64,000 nt of DNA from Pseudomonas libanensis (GTDB lineage: Bacteria; Pseudomonadota; Gammaproteobacteria; Pseudomonadales; Pseudomonadaceae). The stretch is from NCBI RefSeq assembly GCF_001439685.1, contig NZ_JYLH01000014.1, positions 62,001 through 126,000 on the forward strand. Reading direction: 5' to 3'. Made by a program: the position numbers and the translations under genes. Position 1 is the first letter of the stretch, and each line of letters opens with the position of its first letter. The notes below the pieces were generated by a model. It had not been told where the DNA came from. It saw nothing but the letters and a program-made list of their open reading frames with translations, and did no database searches. This document shows positions 43,006-50,868 of this stretch, one piece after another.

Positions 43006-44115
43006 ATGGCTAAGCAAAAGCAAGTGGTGATTGTCGGCGGCGGAGTAATCGGCCTGTTGACGGCGTACAACCTCGCCAGGGAGGGGCAGACGATCATATT
43101 GCTGGAGCGGTCGGGGCTTGGGCAGGAGTCTTCCTGGGCGGGTGGCGGGATTGTTTCGCCGCTGTATCCATGGCGCTATAGCCCGGCGGTCACCGCCTTG
43201 GCCCATTGGTCCCAGGATTTTTACCCGCAACTGGCGCAGCGCTTGTTTGCCGCTACCGGCGTGGATCCTGAGGTGCATACCACGGGCCTGTACTGGCTTG
43301 ACCTGGATGATGAAGGTCAAGCATTGGCCTGGGCTGCGCGTGAAGGACGGCCATTAAGCAAGGTGGATGTGTCGGCGGCCCATGATGCAGTGCCGGCATT
43401 GGGAGGCGGCTATTCCCGGGCGATCTACATGGCCGACGTGGCCAATGTACGCAACCCACGCCTGGTCAAATCCCTGAGGGCTGCGCTGCTGGCATTACCG
43501 GGTGTGACAATACAAGAGCATTGCGAAGTGCAAGGATTTGTCCGCGAGGGTGACAGCGTGGTGGGCGTTAACACCGCTGCAGGGCAGGTTCCAGGTGATC
43601 AGGTGGTGCTCGCTGCCGGGGCCTGGAGTGGGCAGTTGCTGGGCACGCTGGGCTTGGCGTTACCCGTAGAGCCGGTCAAAGGCCAGATGATTCTGTACAA
43701 ATGTGCGTCTGACTTTTTATCCAGCATGGTCCTGGCCAAGGGGCGGTATGCGATCCCGCGACGTGATGGGCACATCCTGATCGGAAGCACATTGGAGCAT
43801 GAGGGGTTCAACAAGACGCCGACCGAAACCGCGCTGGAAAGCCTCAAGGCCTCTGCGGTAGAGCTGATTCCGGCCTTGGCGGCCGCCGAGGTGGTCGGAC
43901 ATTGGGCAGGGTTGCGGCCTGGCTCGCCGGAGGGTATCCCGTATATCGGTGAGGTGCCTGGGTTCAAGGGGTTGTGGCTCAATTGCGGGCATTACCGCAA
44001 TGGCCTGGTGCTGGCGCCGGCCTCCTGCCAATTATTCGCCGACTTGCTGTTAGCGCGGGCCCCGATCATCGATCCAGCGCCTTACTCGCCCGCAGGTCGC
44101 CTCAACGCTGGATAG
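43006..44115 (+). CDS. thiO: Glycine oxidase ThiO
   Basis: FAD enzyme of the DAO family forming iminoglycine for thiazole synthesis (or oxidising D-amino acids). 369 residues from ATG 43006 (MAKQKQVVIVGGGVIGLL); an ATG at 42940 overlapping the pilE stop would add 22 non-conserved residues. Other motifs: ESSWAGGGIVSPLYPWRY, GAWSGQLLG, GHILIGSTLEHEGFNKTPT and WAGLRPGSPEGIPYIG. Its 3' end overlaps the convergent PP0621-type gene by 14 bases. Confidence 0.93.
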   Translation: MAKQKQVVIVGGGVIGLLTAYNLAREGQTIILLERSGLGQESSWAGGGIVSPLYPWRYSPAVTALAHWSQDFYPQLAQRLFAATGVDPEVHTTGLYWLDLDDEGQALAWAAREGRPLSKVDVSAAHDAVPALGGGYSRAIYMADVANVRNPRLVKSLRAALLALPGVTIQEHCEVQGFVREGDSVVGVNTAAGQVPGDQVVLAAGAWSGQLLGTLGLALPVEPVKGQMILYKCASDFLSSMVLAKGRYAIPRRDGHILIGSTLEHEGFNKTPTETALESLKASAVELIPALAAAEVVGHWAGLRPGSPEGIPYIGEVPGFKGLWLNCGHYRNGLVLAPASCQLFADLLLARAPIIDPAPYSPAGRLNAG

Positions 44116-44335
44116 ACTTCGGCCCTTGTTCCAGGTGTGCCTGGGTGCAATACCACGCCTGGCTTGAACTCAGTGCGCGATCCTGCGGCAGATGCACGCC
44201 GCAGTGGGCGCAACGCACCATCAGCGCCGCATTCGGCTCAACAGGCCGTTGCTGGCGGGCTGTAGGGTTTTTGAATTTGCGCCAGAACCATACCGCGGCA
44301 GCAATGACGGCAATCCAGAACAGTAGACGAAGCAT
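44102..44335 (-). CDS. PP0621 family protein
   Basis: 77 residues: an N-terminal membrane segment (LLFWIAVIAAAVWFW) followed by a small treble-clef-like Cys module (MVRCAHCGVHLP, then AWYCTQAH). This is the PP0621 family; function unknown. Convergent with thiO. Confidence 0.85.
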   Translation of the reverse strand: MLRLLFWIAVIAAAVWFWRKFKNPTARQQRPVEPNAALMVRCAHCGVHLPQDRALSSSQAWYCTQAHLEQGPKSIQR

Positions 44336-44416
44336 AATGGGCAGTTTCTCGGCAAGGAATGCGTCAGTTTAGCCAAGGTGGCCACGGGCGCACAGCGCAA
44401 TAAATACTCGCTCATA

Positions 44417-44445
44417 AAAAAGGGAGCTCCTCAGAGCTCCCTTTT
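44417..44445 (-). terminator. Rho-independent terminator of bamD
   Basis: On the minus strand AAAGGGAGCTC-TGAG-GAGCTCCCTTTTTTA. 17 bases after the bamD stop. Confidence 0.88.
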
Positions 44446-44461
44446 GCGTTGCGTCGAACAA

Positions 44462-45487
44462 TCAGTCGAACACACCGAAGGTCATGTAGCTGAACCATGA
44501 ACGGTCTTCGTTGTTGCCAAGGGCCTGCGGCTCCTCTTCTTCGATGACGTCGCCGTTCTCGTCGTGAGGCTTGAGGTCCGAAGGAATGGCGTCCTTGGCA
44601 TCCTGGTACTGCTTGATCACGTCCTGGTTGGCGCGGGTTTCGCCCGGTGGCAGCGGTGGGCGGGATTCGATCAGGCCCAGGGTGTACTTGCTCAGCCACG
44701 AACGGTTGTCCGCTTCGGCCACCTGAGGCACGAACTGGCCGTCTTTCAGGCTTGGATGGTCAGGGTAGTTGAGTTTCAAGGTTTCCAGGCTGGTGGTCGC
44801 CAGTGTATCGAGGTGCAGACGCTGGTAAGCCTCGGTCATGACTGCCAGGCCGTCGCCCACGGATGGGGTTTCCTGGAAGTTCTCCACTACATAGCGGCCA
44901 CGGTTGGCGGCCGCGACGTACGCCTGGCGGGTCAGGTAGTAGTGGGCTACGTGGATCTCGTAGGACGCCAGCAGGTTGCGCAGGTAGATCATGCGCTGCT
45001 TGGCGTCCGGCGCGTAGCGGCTGTTCGGGTAGCGGCTGGTCAACTGGGCGAACTCGTTGTAGGAGTCGCGGGCAGCACCCGGGTCACGCTTGGTCATGTC
45101 CAGCGGCAGGAAGCGCGCCAGCAGGCCAACGTCCTGGTCGAACGAGGTCAGGCCCTTCATGTAGTAGGCGTAGTCCACGTTCGGGTGCTGCGGGTGCAGG
45201 CGGATAAAACGCTCGGCCGCGGACTTGGCAGCTTCCGGCTCGGCGTTCTTGTAGTTGGCGTAGATCAGCTCAAGCTGGGCCTGGTCGGCATAGCGCCCGA
45301 ACGGGTAACGCGACTCCAAGGCCTTCAGCTTCGCTGTGGCGCTGGTGAAGCTATTATTGTCCAGGTCGGTCTGAGCTTGCTGGTACAGCTCGACTTCGCT
45401 CAGGTTTTCGTCGACGACGTCCTTTGTTGACGAGCAAGCAGCAGTCATGGCGAGGATGGCGATCAGCAGCAGGTGTTTCACTTGCAT
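44462..45487 (-). CDS. bamD: Outer-membrane assembly lipoprotein BamD
   Basis: Essential lipoprotein of the BAM complex that inserts beta-barrel proteins. 341 residues from ATG 45487; signal peptide with lipobox MTAAC. TPR core: LYQQAQTDLDNNSFTSATAK, ESRYPFGRYADQAQLELIYA, RFIRLHPQHPNVDYAYYMKG and YPNSRYAPDAKQRMIYLRN. The C-terminal extension with Glu/Pro-rich sequence is usual in Pseudomonas. Divergent from rluD. In P. aeruginosa pilS-pilR lie next to it; they are not here. Confidence 0.97.
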   Translation of the reverse strand: MQVKHLLLIAILAMTAACSSTKDVVDENLSEVELYQQAQTDLDNNSFTSATAKLKALESRYPFGRYADQAQLELIYANYKNAEPEAAKSAAERFIRLHPQHPNVDYAYYMKGLTSFDQDVGLLARFLPLDMTKRDPGAARDSYNEFAQLTSRYPNSRYAPDAKQRMIYLRNLLASYEIHVAHYYLTRQAYVAAANRGRYVVENFQETPSVGDGLAVMTEAYQRLHLDTLATTSLETLKLNYPDHPSLKDGQFVPQVAEADNRSWLSKYTLGLIESRPPLPPGETRANQDVIKQYQDAKDAIPSDLKPHDENGDVIEEEEPQALGNNEDRSWFSYMTFGVFD

Positions 45488-45636
45488 GGCGGCTTGCGTC
45501 CCTATGACGGCCGCTGTCTTGGGCGGGGCCGTCCTGTTATGATGAGCGCCCCGTTGAAAGCATCGGGGCAAAAGACGCCGTATTTAACCACAAGCGCGCA
45601 GCCGAAACCAAAGGCTGTGCCACGCCTAGTCTGAGC

Positions 45637-46599
45637 ATGTCCGATAAAATTGAACTTCGCGCAGAGGTGCCGTCCGAATTGGGCGGCCAACGCCTCGATC
45701 AAGTCGCCGCACAATTATTCGCTGAGCACTCGCGCTCGCGCCTTTCCGCCTGGATCAAAGACGGCCGCCTGACTGTGGATGGAGCGGTTATCCGCCCGCG
45801 AGACATAGTCCATGGCGGTGCGATTCTTGAGCTGACTGCCGAGCAGGAAGCCCAGGGAGAATGGGTCGCCCAGGACATCGAGCTGGATATCGTCTATGAA
45901 GACGACGACATCCTGGTCATCAACAAACCCGCAGGCCTGGTGGTTCACCCGGCCGCCGGGCATGCTGATGGCACCTTGCTCAATGCCCTGTTGCACCACG
46001 TGCCGGACATTATCAATGTGCCGCGCTGCGGCATCGTGCACCGCCTGGACAAGGACACCACCGGCCTGATGGTGGTGGCCAAGACCATCCAGGCGCAGAC
46101 GCAGCTTGTTACTCAATTGCAGAGCCGCAGCGTCAGTCGTATCTACGAGTGCATCGTGATCGGCGTGGTGGTGGCTGGTGGCAAGATCAACGCACCCATC
46201 GGTCGCCACGGCCAGCAGCGCCAGCGTATGGCGGTGATGGAAGGCGGCAAGCAAGCTGTCAGCCACTACCGTGTGCTGGAGCGTTTCCGCTCCCACACCC
46301 ACGTGCGGGTCAAGCTGGAAACCGGGCGTACCCACCAGATTCGCGTGCATATGGCGCACATCAACTTCCCGTTGGTCGGAGATCCTGCCTACGGCGGTCG
46401 CTTCCGTATCCCGCCGGCGGCCAGTCAGACCATGGTTGAATCGCTGAAATCCTTCCCGCGCCAGGCACTGCATGCCCGTTTCCTGGAGCTGGACCATCCG
46501 ACAAGCGGTAAGCGAATGAGCTGGGAATCGCCGCTGCCAGACGATCTGGTCTGGTTGCTGTCGCTGCTCAAGCAGGATCGCGAGGCATTTATCGGATGA
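45637..46599 (+). CDS. rluD: 23S rRNA pseudouridine synthase RluD
   Basis: Forms pseudouridines 1911, 1915 and 1917 (E. coli numbers) in helix 69. 320 residues: N-terminal S4 domain (QRLDQVAAQLFAEHSRSRLS), then catalytic domain with Asp in IVHRLDKDTTGLMVVAKT and RTHQIRVHMAHINFPLVGDP. Overlaps pgeF by 4 bases. Confidence 0.96.
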   Translation: MSDKIELRAEVPSELGGQRLDQVAAQLFAEHSRSRLSAWIKDGRLTVDGAVIRPRDIVHGGAILELTAEQEAQGEWVAQDIELDIVYEDDDILVINKPAGLVVHPAAGHADGTLLNALLHHVPDIINVPRCGIVHRLDKDTTGLMVVAKTIQAQTQLVTQLQSRSVSRIYECIVIGVVVAGGKINAPIGRHGQQRQRMAVMEGGKQAVSHYRVLERFRSHTHVRVKLETGRTHQIRVHMAHINFPLVGDPAYGGRFRIPPAASQTMVESLKSFPRQALHARFLELDHPTSGKRMSWESPLPDDLVWLLSLLKQDREAFIG

Positions 46600-47321
46600 A
46601 TGACTGGCTGATTCCTGACTGGCCCGCGCCGGCCGGGGTGAAAGCCTGCGTCACTACCCGAGCGGGCGGCGTCAGTCAGGCGCCGTTCGACAGCCTCAAC
46701 CTGGGCGATCACGTCGAGGACAGCCTGGAGGCCGTCCTTGAAAATCGCCGTCGCCTTAGTGGCGCCTTCGATATCAAGCCTGCCTGGTTGCGCCAGGTCC
46801 ACGGTATTAACGTGGTTGAGGCTGATCCGGGCCGTACTGTCGAGGCAGATGGCAGTTGGACCCGCACCCCTGGCATTGCCTGCACATCCATGACAGCCGA
46901 TTGCCTGCCTGCGCTGTTCTGTAATCGGGCGGGCACCCGGGTTGCCGCAGCCCATGCCGGTTGGCGTGGCTTGGCGGCTGGCGTGCTGGAGGCTGTGCAC
47001 GAAAGCCTGGATACCGCTCCCGAAGACGTCTTGGTCTGGCTCGGCCCTGCTATTGGCCCGCAAGCCTTTGAGGTTGGCCCGGAAGTGCGTGAAGTGTTCA
47101 TGCAGCAACTGCCGGCCACCGCTGAAGCCTTTGTTCCCAGCCACAACGCTGGCAAGTTCATGGCCGACATCTACCAGTTGGCGCGCCTGCGTCTGGCAGC
47201 GCGCGGTGTTTCCGCTGTGTATGGTGGCGGTTTGTGCACTGTGAACGACCCGCGCTTCTTTTCTTATCGCCGCAGCCCGCGTACGGGCCGATTCGCCTCC
47301 CTTATCTGGCTTGAACGCTAG
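46596..47321 (+). CDS. pgeF: Polyphenol oxidase / purine nucleoside phosphorylase PgeF (YfiH)
   Basis: 241 residues of the multi-copper-oxidase-like DUF152 family: QVHGINVV, SMTADCLPALFC, AAAHAGWRGLAAGVL with zinc-binding His/Cys. Members act on purine nucleosides and in E. coli help clear misplaced residues from peptidoglycan precursors; the role here is by family. Start MNDWLIPDWPAPAGV overlaps rluD by 4 bases. Confidence 0.93.
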   Translation: MNDWLIPDWPAPAGVKACVTTRAGGVSQAPFDSLNLGDHVEDSLEAVLENRRRLSGAFDIKPAWLRQVHGINVVEADPGRTVEADGSWTRTPGIACTSMTADCLPALFCNRAGTRVAAAHAGWRGLAAGVLEAVHESLDTAPEDVLVWLGPAIGPQAFEVGPEVREVFMQQLPATAEAFVPSHNAGKFMADIYQLARLRLAARGVSAVYGGGLCTVNDPRFFSYRRSPRTGRFASLIWLER

Positions 47322-47351
47322 ACTGTCCTGACCTGTATCAATCATCCGCCG

Positions 47352-47379
47352 CTTGAAACCCCCAGAATCCACCCCATCT
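47352..47379 (+). promoter_or_regulatory. RpoH (sigma32) heat-shock promoter of clpB
   Basis: CTTGAAA (47352-47358), 13-base spacer, CCCCATCT (47372-47379): full match to the sigma32 consensus CTTGAAA-N13/15-CCCCATNT. About 80 bases before the clpB ATG. Confidence 0.9.
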
Positions 47380-47456
47380 ATAAGGGTATCTGGCAGGTTT
47401 CTTCATTCAGGATGTGTTTGTTCATAGCTCCGGCCTGCTCAAAAGGAAGGTGACTA

Positions 47457-50021
47457 ATGCGTATTGATCGTTTAACCAGCAAATTGCAGTTGGCCTTATC
47501 GGACTCCCAATCCCTGGCGGTCGGCCTCGACCATCCGGCGATTGAGCCTGCGCACTTGATGCAGGCGCTCCTGGAACAACAAGGTGGTTCCATCAAGCCC
47601 TTGCTGATGCAGGTGGGCTTTGACGTCAACAGCCTGCGCAAGGAGTTGAGCAAAGAGCTCGACCAACTGCCGAAAATTCAAAACCCTACCGGCGACGTGA
47701 ATATGTCCCAGGATCTGGCGCGCCTGCTCAACCAGGCCGACCGCCTGGCCCAGCAGAAAGGTGACCAGTTCATCTCCAGCGAGCTGGTACTGCTCGCCGC
47801 CATGGACGACAACAGCAAGCTCGGCAAATTGTTGCTGGGCCAGGGCGTGAGCAAGAAAGCCCTGGAAAACGCCATCAACAACCTGCGTGGCGGCGAGGCG
47901 GTGAACGACCCCAACCATGAGGAGTCGCGCCAGGCCTTGGACAAATACACCGTCGACCTGACCAAGCGCGCCGAAGAAGGCAAGCTCGATCCGGTGATCG
48001 GTCGTGACGACGAAATCCGTCGTACCATCCAGGTCCTGCAACGCCGCACCAAGAACAACCCGGTGCTGATCGGTGAGCCTGGCGTGGGTAAAACCGCGAT
48101 TGCCGAGGGCCTGGCCCAGCGCATCATTAATGGTGAAGTGCCGGACGGCCTGAAAGGCAAGCGCCTGCTGTCTTTGGACATGGGCTCGCTGATCGCCGGT
48201 GCCAAGTTCCGTGGTGAGTTCGAAGAGCGCCTGAAATCGTTGCTCAATGAATTGTCGAAGCAGGAAGGGCAGATCATTCTGTTTATCGACGAATTGCACA
48301 CCATGGTCGGCGCCGGTAAAGGCGAAGGGTCCATGGACGCGGGCAATATGCTCAAGCCCGCTTTGGCGCGGGGTGAGTTGCACTGCGTCGGTGCGACCAC
48401 GCTCAACGAATACCGCCAGTACATCGAAAAGGACGCAGCGCTGGAGCGTCGCTTCCAGAAAGTCCTGGTGGAAGAGCCAAGCGAAGAAGACACCATCGCG
48501 ATCCTGCGTGGCCTGAAAGAACGCTATGAGGTCCACCATAAGGTGGCGATCACCGACGGCGCGATCATTGCGGCGGCCAAGTTGAGCCATCGCTATATCA
48601 CTGATCGTCAGTTGCCGGACAAGGCCATCGACCTGATCGACGAGGCAGCCAGCCGTATCCGCATGGAGATTGACTCCAAGCCGGAAGTACTTGACCGCCT
48701 GGATCGCCGCCTGATTCAACTGAAGGTCGAATCCCAGGCGTTGAAGAAAGAAGAGGACGAGGCGGCGAAGAAGCGCCTGGAAAAACTCCAGGAAGAAATT
48801 GTCCGCCTGGAACGCGAGTATTCGGACCTCGAAGAAATCTGGACCTCGGAAAAAGCCGAAGTACAGGGTTCGGCGCAGATCCAGCAAAAGATCGAGCAGT
48901 CCCGCCAGGAACTGGAAGCGGCGCGCCGTAAAGGCGACCTGAACCGCATGGCCGAGTTGCAGTACGGGGTGATCCCGGACCTGGAACGCAGCCTGCAGAT
49001 GGTCGACCAGCACGGCAAGCCTGAAAACCAGTTGCTGCGCAGCAAGGTGACCGAGGAAGAAATTGCCGAAGTGGTCTCCAAGTGGACCGGTATTCCGGTG
49101 TCGAAGATGCTCGAAGGCGAGCGCGACAAGCTGCTTAAGATGGAGAGCCTGCTGCACCAGCGCGTCATCGGCCAGGAAGAGGCCGTTGTCGCGGTGTCCA
49201 ACGCGGTACGACGTTCCCGGGCTGGTTTGTCCGACCCGAACCGCCCAAGCGGCTCGTTCATGTTCCTCGGCCCGACCGGTGTGGGTAAGACCGAGTTGTG
49301 CAAGGCCCTGGCCGAGTTCCTCTTTGATACTGAAGAGGCCATGGTACGGATCGATATGTCCGAATTCATGGAGAAGCACTCGGTGGCTCGCTTGATCGGC
49401 GCACCACCAGGCTACGTGGGCTACGAGGAGGGCGGTTACCTGACCGAAGCCGTGCGGCGTAAGCCTTACTCGGTGATCCTGTTGGACGAGGTCGAGAAGG
49501 CCCATCCGGATGTGTTCAACATCCTGCTGCAGGTACTGGAGGACGGTCGCCTGACTGACAGTCACGGGCGTACCGTGGACTTTCGCAATACGGTGATCGT
49601 GATGACCTCCAACCTGGGCTCGACGCAGATCCAGGAACTGGTGGGCGACCGTGAAGCCCAGCGTGCTGCGGTCATGGATGCGCTGACCTCGCACTTCCGT
49701 CCGGAATTTATCAACCGGGTGGATGAGGTGGTGATCTTCGAGCCTTTGGCGCGGGATCAGATCGCGGGCATCACCGAGATCCAGCTGGGCCGCCTGCGTA
49801 GCCGCCTGGCTGAACGCGAGCTGGACCTGGAGTTGAGCGGCGAGGCGTTGGACAAGCTGATTGCGGTCGGGTACGACCCGGTGTATGGCGCACGGCCTCT
49901 GAAACGTGCGATCCAGCGCTGGATCGAGAACCCGCTGGCGCAGCTGATCCTGTCGGGCAGCTTTATGCCTGGCACCCGCGTCACGGCAACGGTGAAAGAC
50001 GACGAAATCGTCTTCCACTAA
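47457..50021 (+). CDS. clpB: ATP-dependent disaggregase ClpB
   Basis: HSP100 chaperone that with DnaK rescues aggregated proteins. 854 residues: N domain, AAA1 with Walker A GEPGVGKT (206-213) and FIDELHTMVGAG, coiled-coil M domain (EEDEAAKKRLEKLQEEIV), AAA2 with GPTGVGKTELCKAL and LLDEVEKAHPDVFN. The M domain separates it from ClpA/C. AAGGAAGG ribosome site. Driven by the RpoH promoter at 47352; ends at a clear terminator. Confidence 0.98.
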   Translation: MRIDRLTSKLQLALSDSQSLAVGLDHPAIEPAHLMQALLEQQGGSIKPLLMQVGFDVNSLRKELSKELDQLPKIQNPTGDVNMSQDLARLLNQADRLAQQKGDQFISSELVLLAAMDDNSKLGKLLLGQGVSKKALENAINNLRGGEAVNDPNHEESRQALDKYTVDLTKRAEEGKLDPVIGRDDEIRRTIQVLQRRTKNNPVLIGEPGVGKTAIAEGLAQRIINGEVPDGLKGKRLLSLDMGSLIAGAKFRGEFEERLKSLLNELSKQEGQIILFIDELHTMVGAGKGEGSMDAGNMLKPALARGELHCVGATTLNEYRQYIEKDAALERRFQKVLVEEPSEEDTIAILRGLKERYEVHHKVAITDGAIIAAAKLSHRYITDRQLPDKAIDLIDEAASRIRMEIDSKPEVLDRLDRRLIQLKVESQALKKEEDEAAKKRLEKLQEEIVRLEREYSDLEEIWTSEKAEVQGSAQIQQKIEQSRQELEAARRKGDLNRMAELQYGVIPDLERSLQMVDQHGKPENQLLRSKVTEEEIAEVVSKWTGIPVSKMLEGERDKLLKMESLLHQRVIGQEEAVVAVSNAVRRSRAGLSDPNRPSGSFMFLGPTGVGKTELCKALAEFLFDTEEAMVRIDMSEFMEKHSVARLIGAPPGYVGYEEGGYLTEAVRRKPYSVILLDEVEKAHPDVFNILLQVLEDGRLTDSHGRTVDFRNTVIVMTSNLGSTQIQELVGDREAQRAAVMDALTSHFRPEFINRVDEVVIFEPLARDQIAGITEIQLGRLRSRLAERELDLELSGEALDKLIAVGYDPVYGARPLKRAIQRWIENPLAQLILSGSFMPGTRVTATVKDDEIVFH

Positions 50022-50047
50022 GCTCGGCGCCCGGCGTTATAAGAGGA

Positions 50048-50074
50048 GGCCCTGCATTGCGGGGCCTTTTTTTT
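50048..50074 (+). terminator. Rho-independent terminator of clpB
   Basis: GGCCCTGC-ATT-GCGGGGCC followed by eight T, 26 bases after the clpB stop. Confidence 0.92.
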
Positions 50075-50206
50075 CGATAGGGCGTTGAACTGTAAGGCAA
50101 AGGCTTGTAAAGTGCGCCCCGCAGCAACGTCAGCCCACGGGTTTCTTCTCCCCAAGAAGAAATCAGAAACAAGCGCAAATCATTGTCTTAAAAGCAATTT
50201 AAAGGG

Positions 50207-50234
50207 TTGACAGGGGTTTTTAAGATTGTAGAAT
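50207..50234 (+). promoter_or_regulatory. Promoter of the tRNA operon
   Basis: Perfect -35 TTGACA (50207-50212), 16-base spacer, -10 TAGAAT (50229-50234), then a GC-rich discriminator (AGCGCGCC) as usual for stringently controlled stable RNA. The 316-base gap 50022-50337 holds the clpB terminator, this promoter and about 100 bases of leader. Confidence 0.8.
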
Positions 50235-50337
50235 AGCGCGCCTCAGACACATGAACGTAGCGATACGGACAAGTCGAAGAGAAGGTTACACCGCAGTAAA
50301 AATGCTTTGAAAAAAGTAATAATTTGAAATATGTAGT

Positions 50338-50413
50338 TCCGTGATAGCTCAGTCGGTAGAGCAAATGACTGTTAATCATTGGGTCCCAGGTTCGAGTCCT
50401 GGTCACGGAGCCA
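50338..50413 (+). tRNA. tRNA-Asn (GTT)
   Basis: Cloverleaf with acceptor TCCGTGA/TCACGGA, anticodon loop CTGTTAA (GTT), TTCGAGT T-loop and encoded CCA. Confidence 0.97.
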
Positions 50414-50422
50414 ATTTCAAAC

Positions 50423-50499
50423 CGGGGTATAGCGCAGTCCGGTAGCGCGCCTGCTTTGGGAGCAGGATGTCGGGAGTTCGAATCCCCCTACCCCGACCA
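50423..50499 (+). tRNA. tRNA-Pro (TGG), copy 1
   Basis: Acceptor CGGGGTA/TACCCCG, anticodon loop TTTGGGA (TGG), T-loop TTCGAAT, encoded CCA. T-stem outer pair is G-C. Confidence 0.96.
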
Positions 50500-50504
50500 T
50501 ATTT

Positions 50505-50580
50505 GGGTCGTTAGCTCAGTTGGTAGAGCAGTTGGCTTTTAACCAATTGGTCGTAGGTTCGAATCCCACACGACCCACCA
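50505..50580 (+). tRNA. tRNA-Lys (TTT)
   Basis: Acceptor GGGTCGT/ACGACCC, anticodon loop CTTTTAA (TTT), T-loop TTCGAAT, encoded CCA. Confidence 0.97.
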
Positions 50581-50642
50581 TTTTTGAGACCAGTCCAGGC
50601 TGGAATCGAATCTTAAGATCAGAGGCCAAAAGCGCTGATCGA

Positions 50643-50671
50643 AGAAGGCGACTGAAAGGTCGCCTTTTTTT
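50643..50671 (+). terminator. Terminator after tRNA-Lys
   Basis: AAGGCGAC-TGAAAG-GTCGCCTT followed by further T residues (eight in all). It separates the Asn-Pro-Lys unit from the second tRNA-Pro. Confidence 0.88.
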
Positions 50672-50674
50672 TAC

Positions 50675-50751
50675 CGGGGTATAGCGCAGTCCGGTAGCGC
50701 GCCTGCTTTGGGAGCAGGATGTCAGGAGTTCGAATCCCCTTACCCCGACCA
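50675..50751 (+). tRNA. tRNA-Pro (TGG), copy 2
   Basis: Identical to copy 1 except the outer T-stem pair, which is A-T here and G-C there. It follows a terminator closely, so it depends on read-through or a promoter within the gap. Confidence 0.95.
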
Positions 50752-50758
50752 TATTAAA

Positions 50759-50792
50759 AATCCTCGTATCGAAAGATGCGGGGATTTTTTTT
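50759..50792 (+). terminator. Terminator after second tRNA-Pro
   Basis: ATCCTCGTATC-GAAA-GATGCGGGGAT (with G-T pairs) followed by a run of T. Confidence 0.85.
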
Positions 50793-50826
50793 GCGCGCGC
50801 GAATCCTGAGTTCACCGCAAATCAAA

Positions 50827-50854
50827 TGTGGGAGGGAGCAAGCCCCCCCCCACA
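50827..50854. repeat. Single imperfect REP
   Basis: TGTGGGAGGGAGCAAGCCCC followed by CCCCCACA: a REP variant with a C-tract, between the tRNA terminator and the 3' end of ndh. Confidence 0.65.
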
Positions 50855-50868
50855 GGTATTATGCGTTG

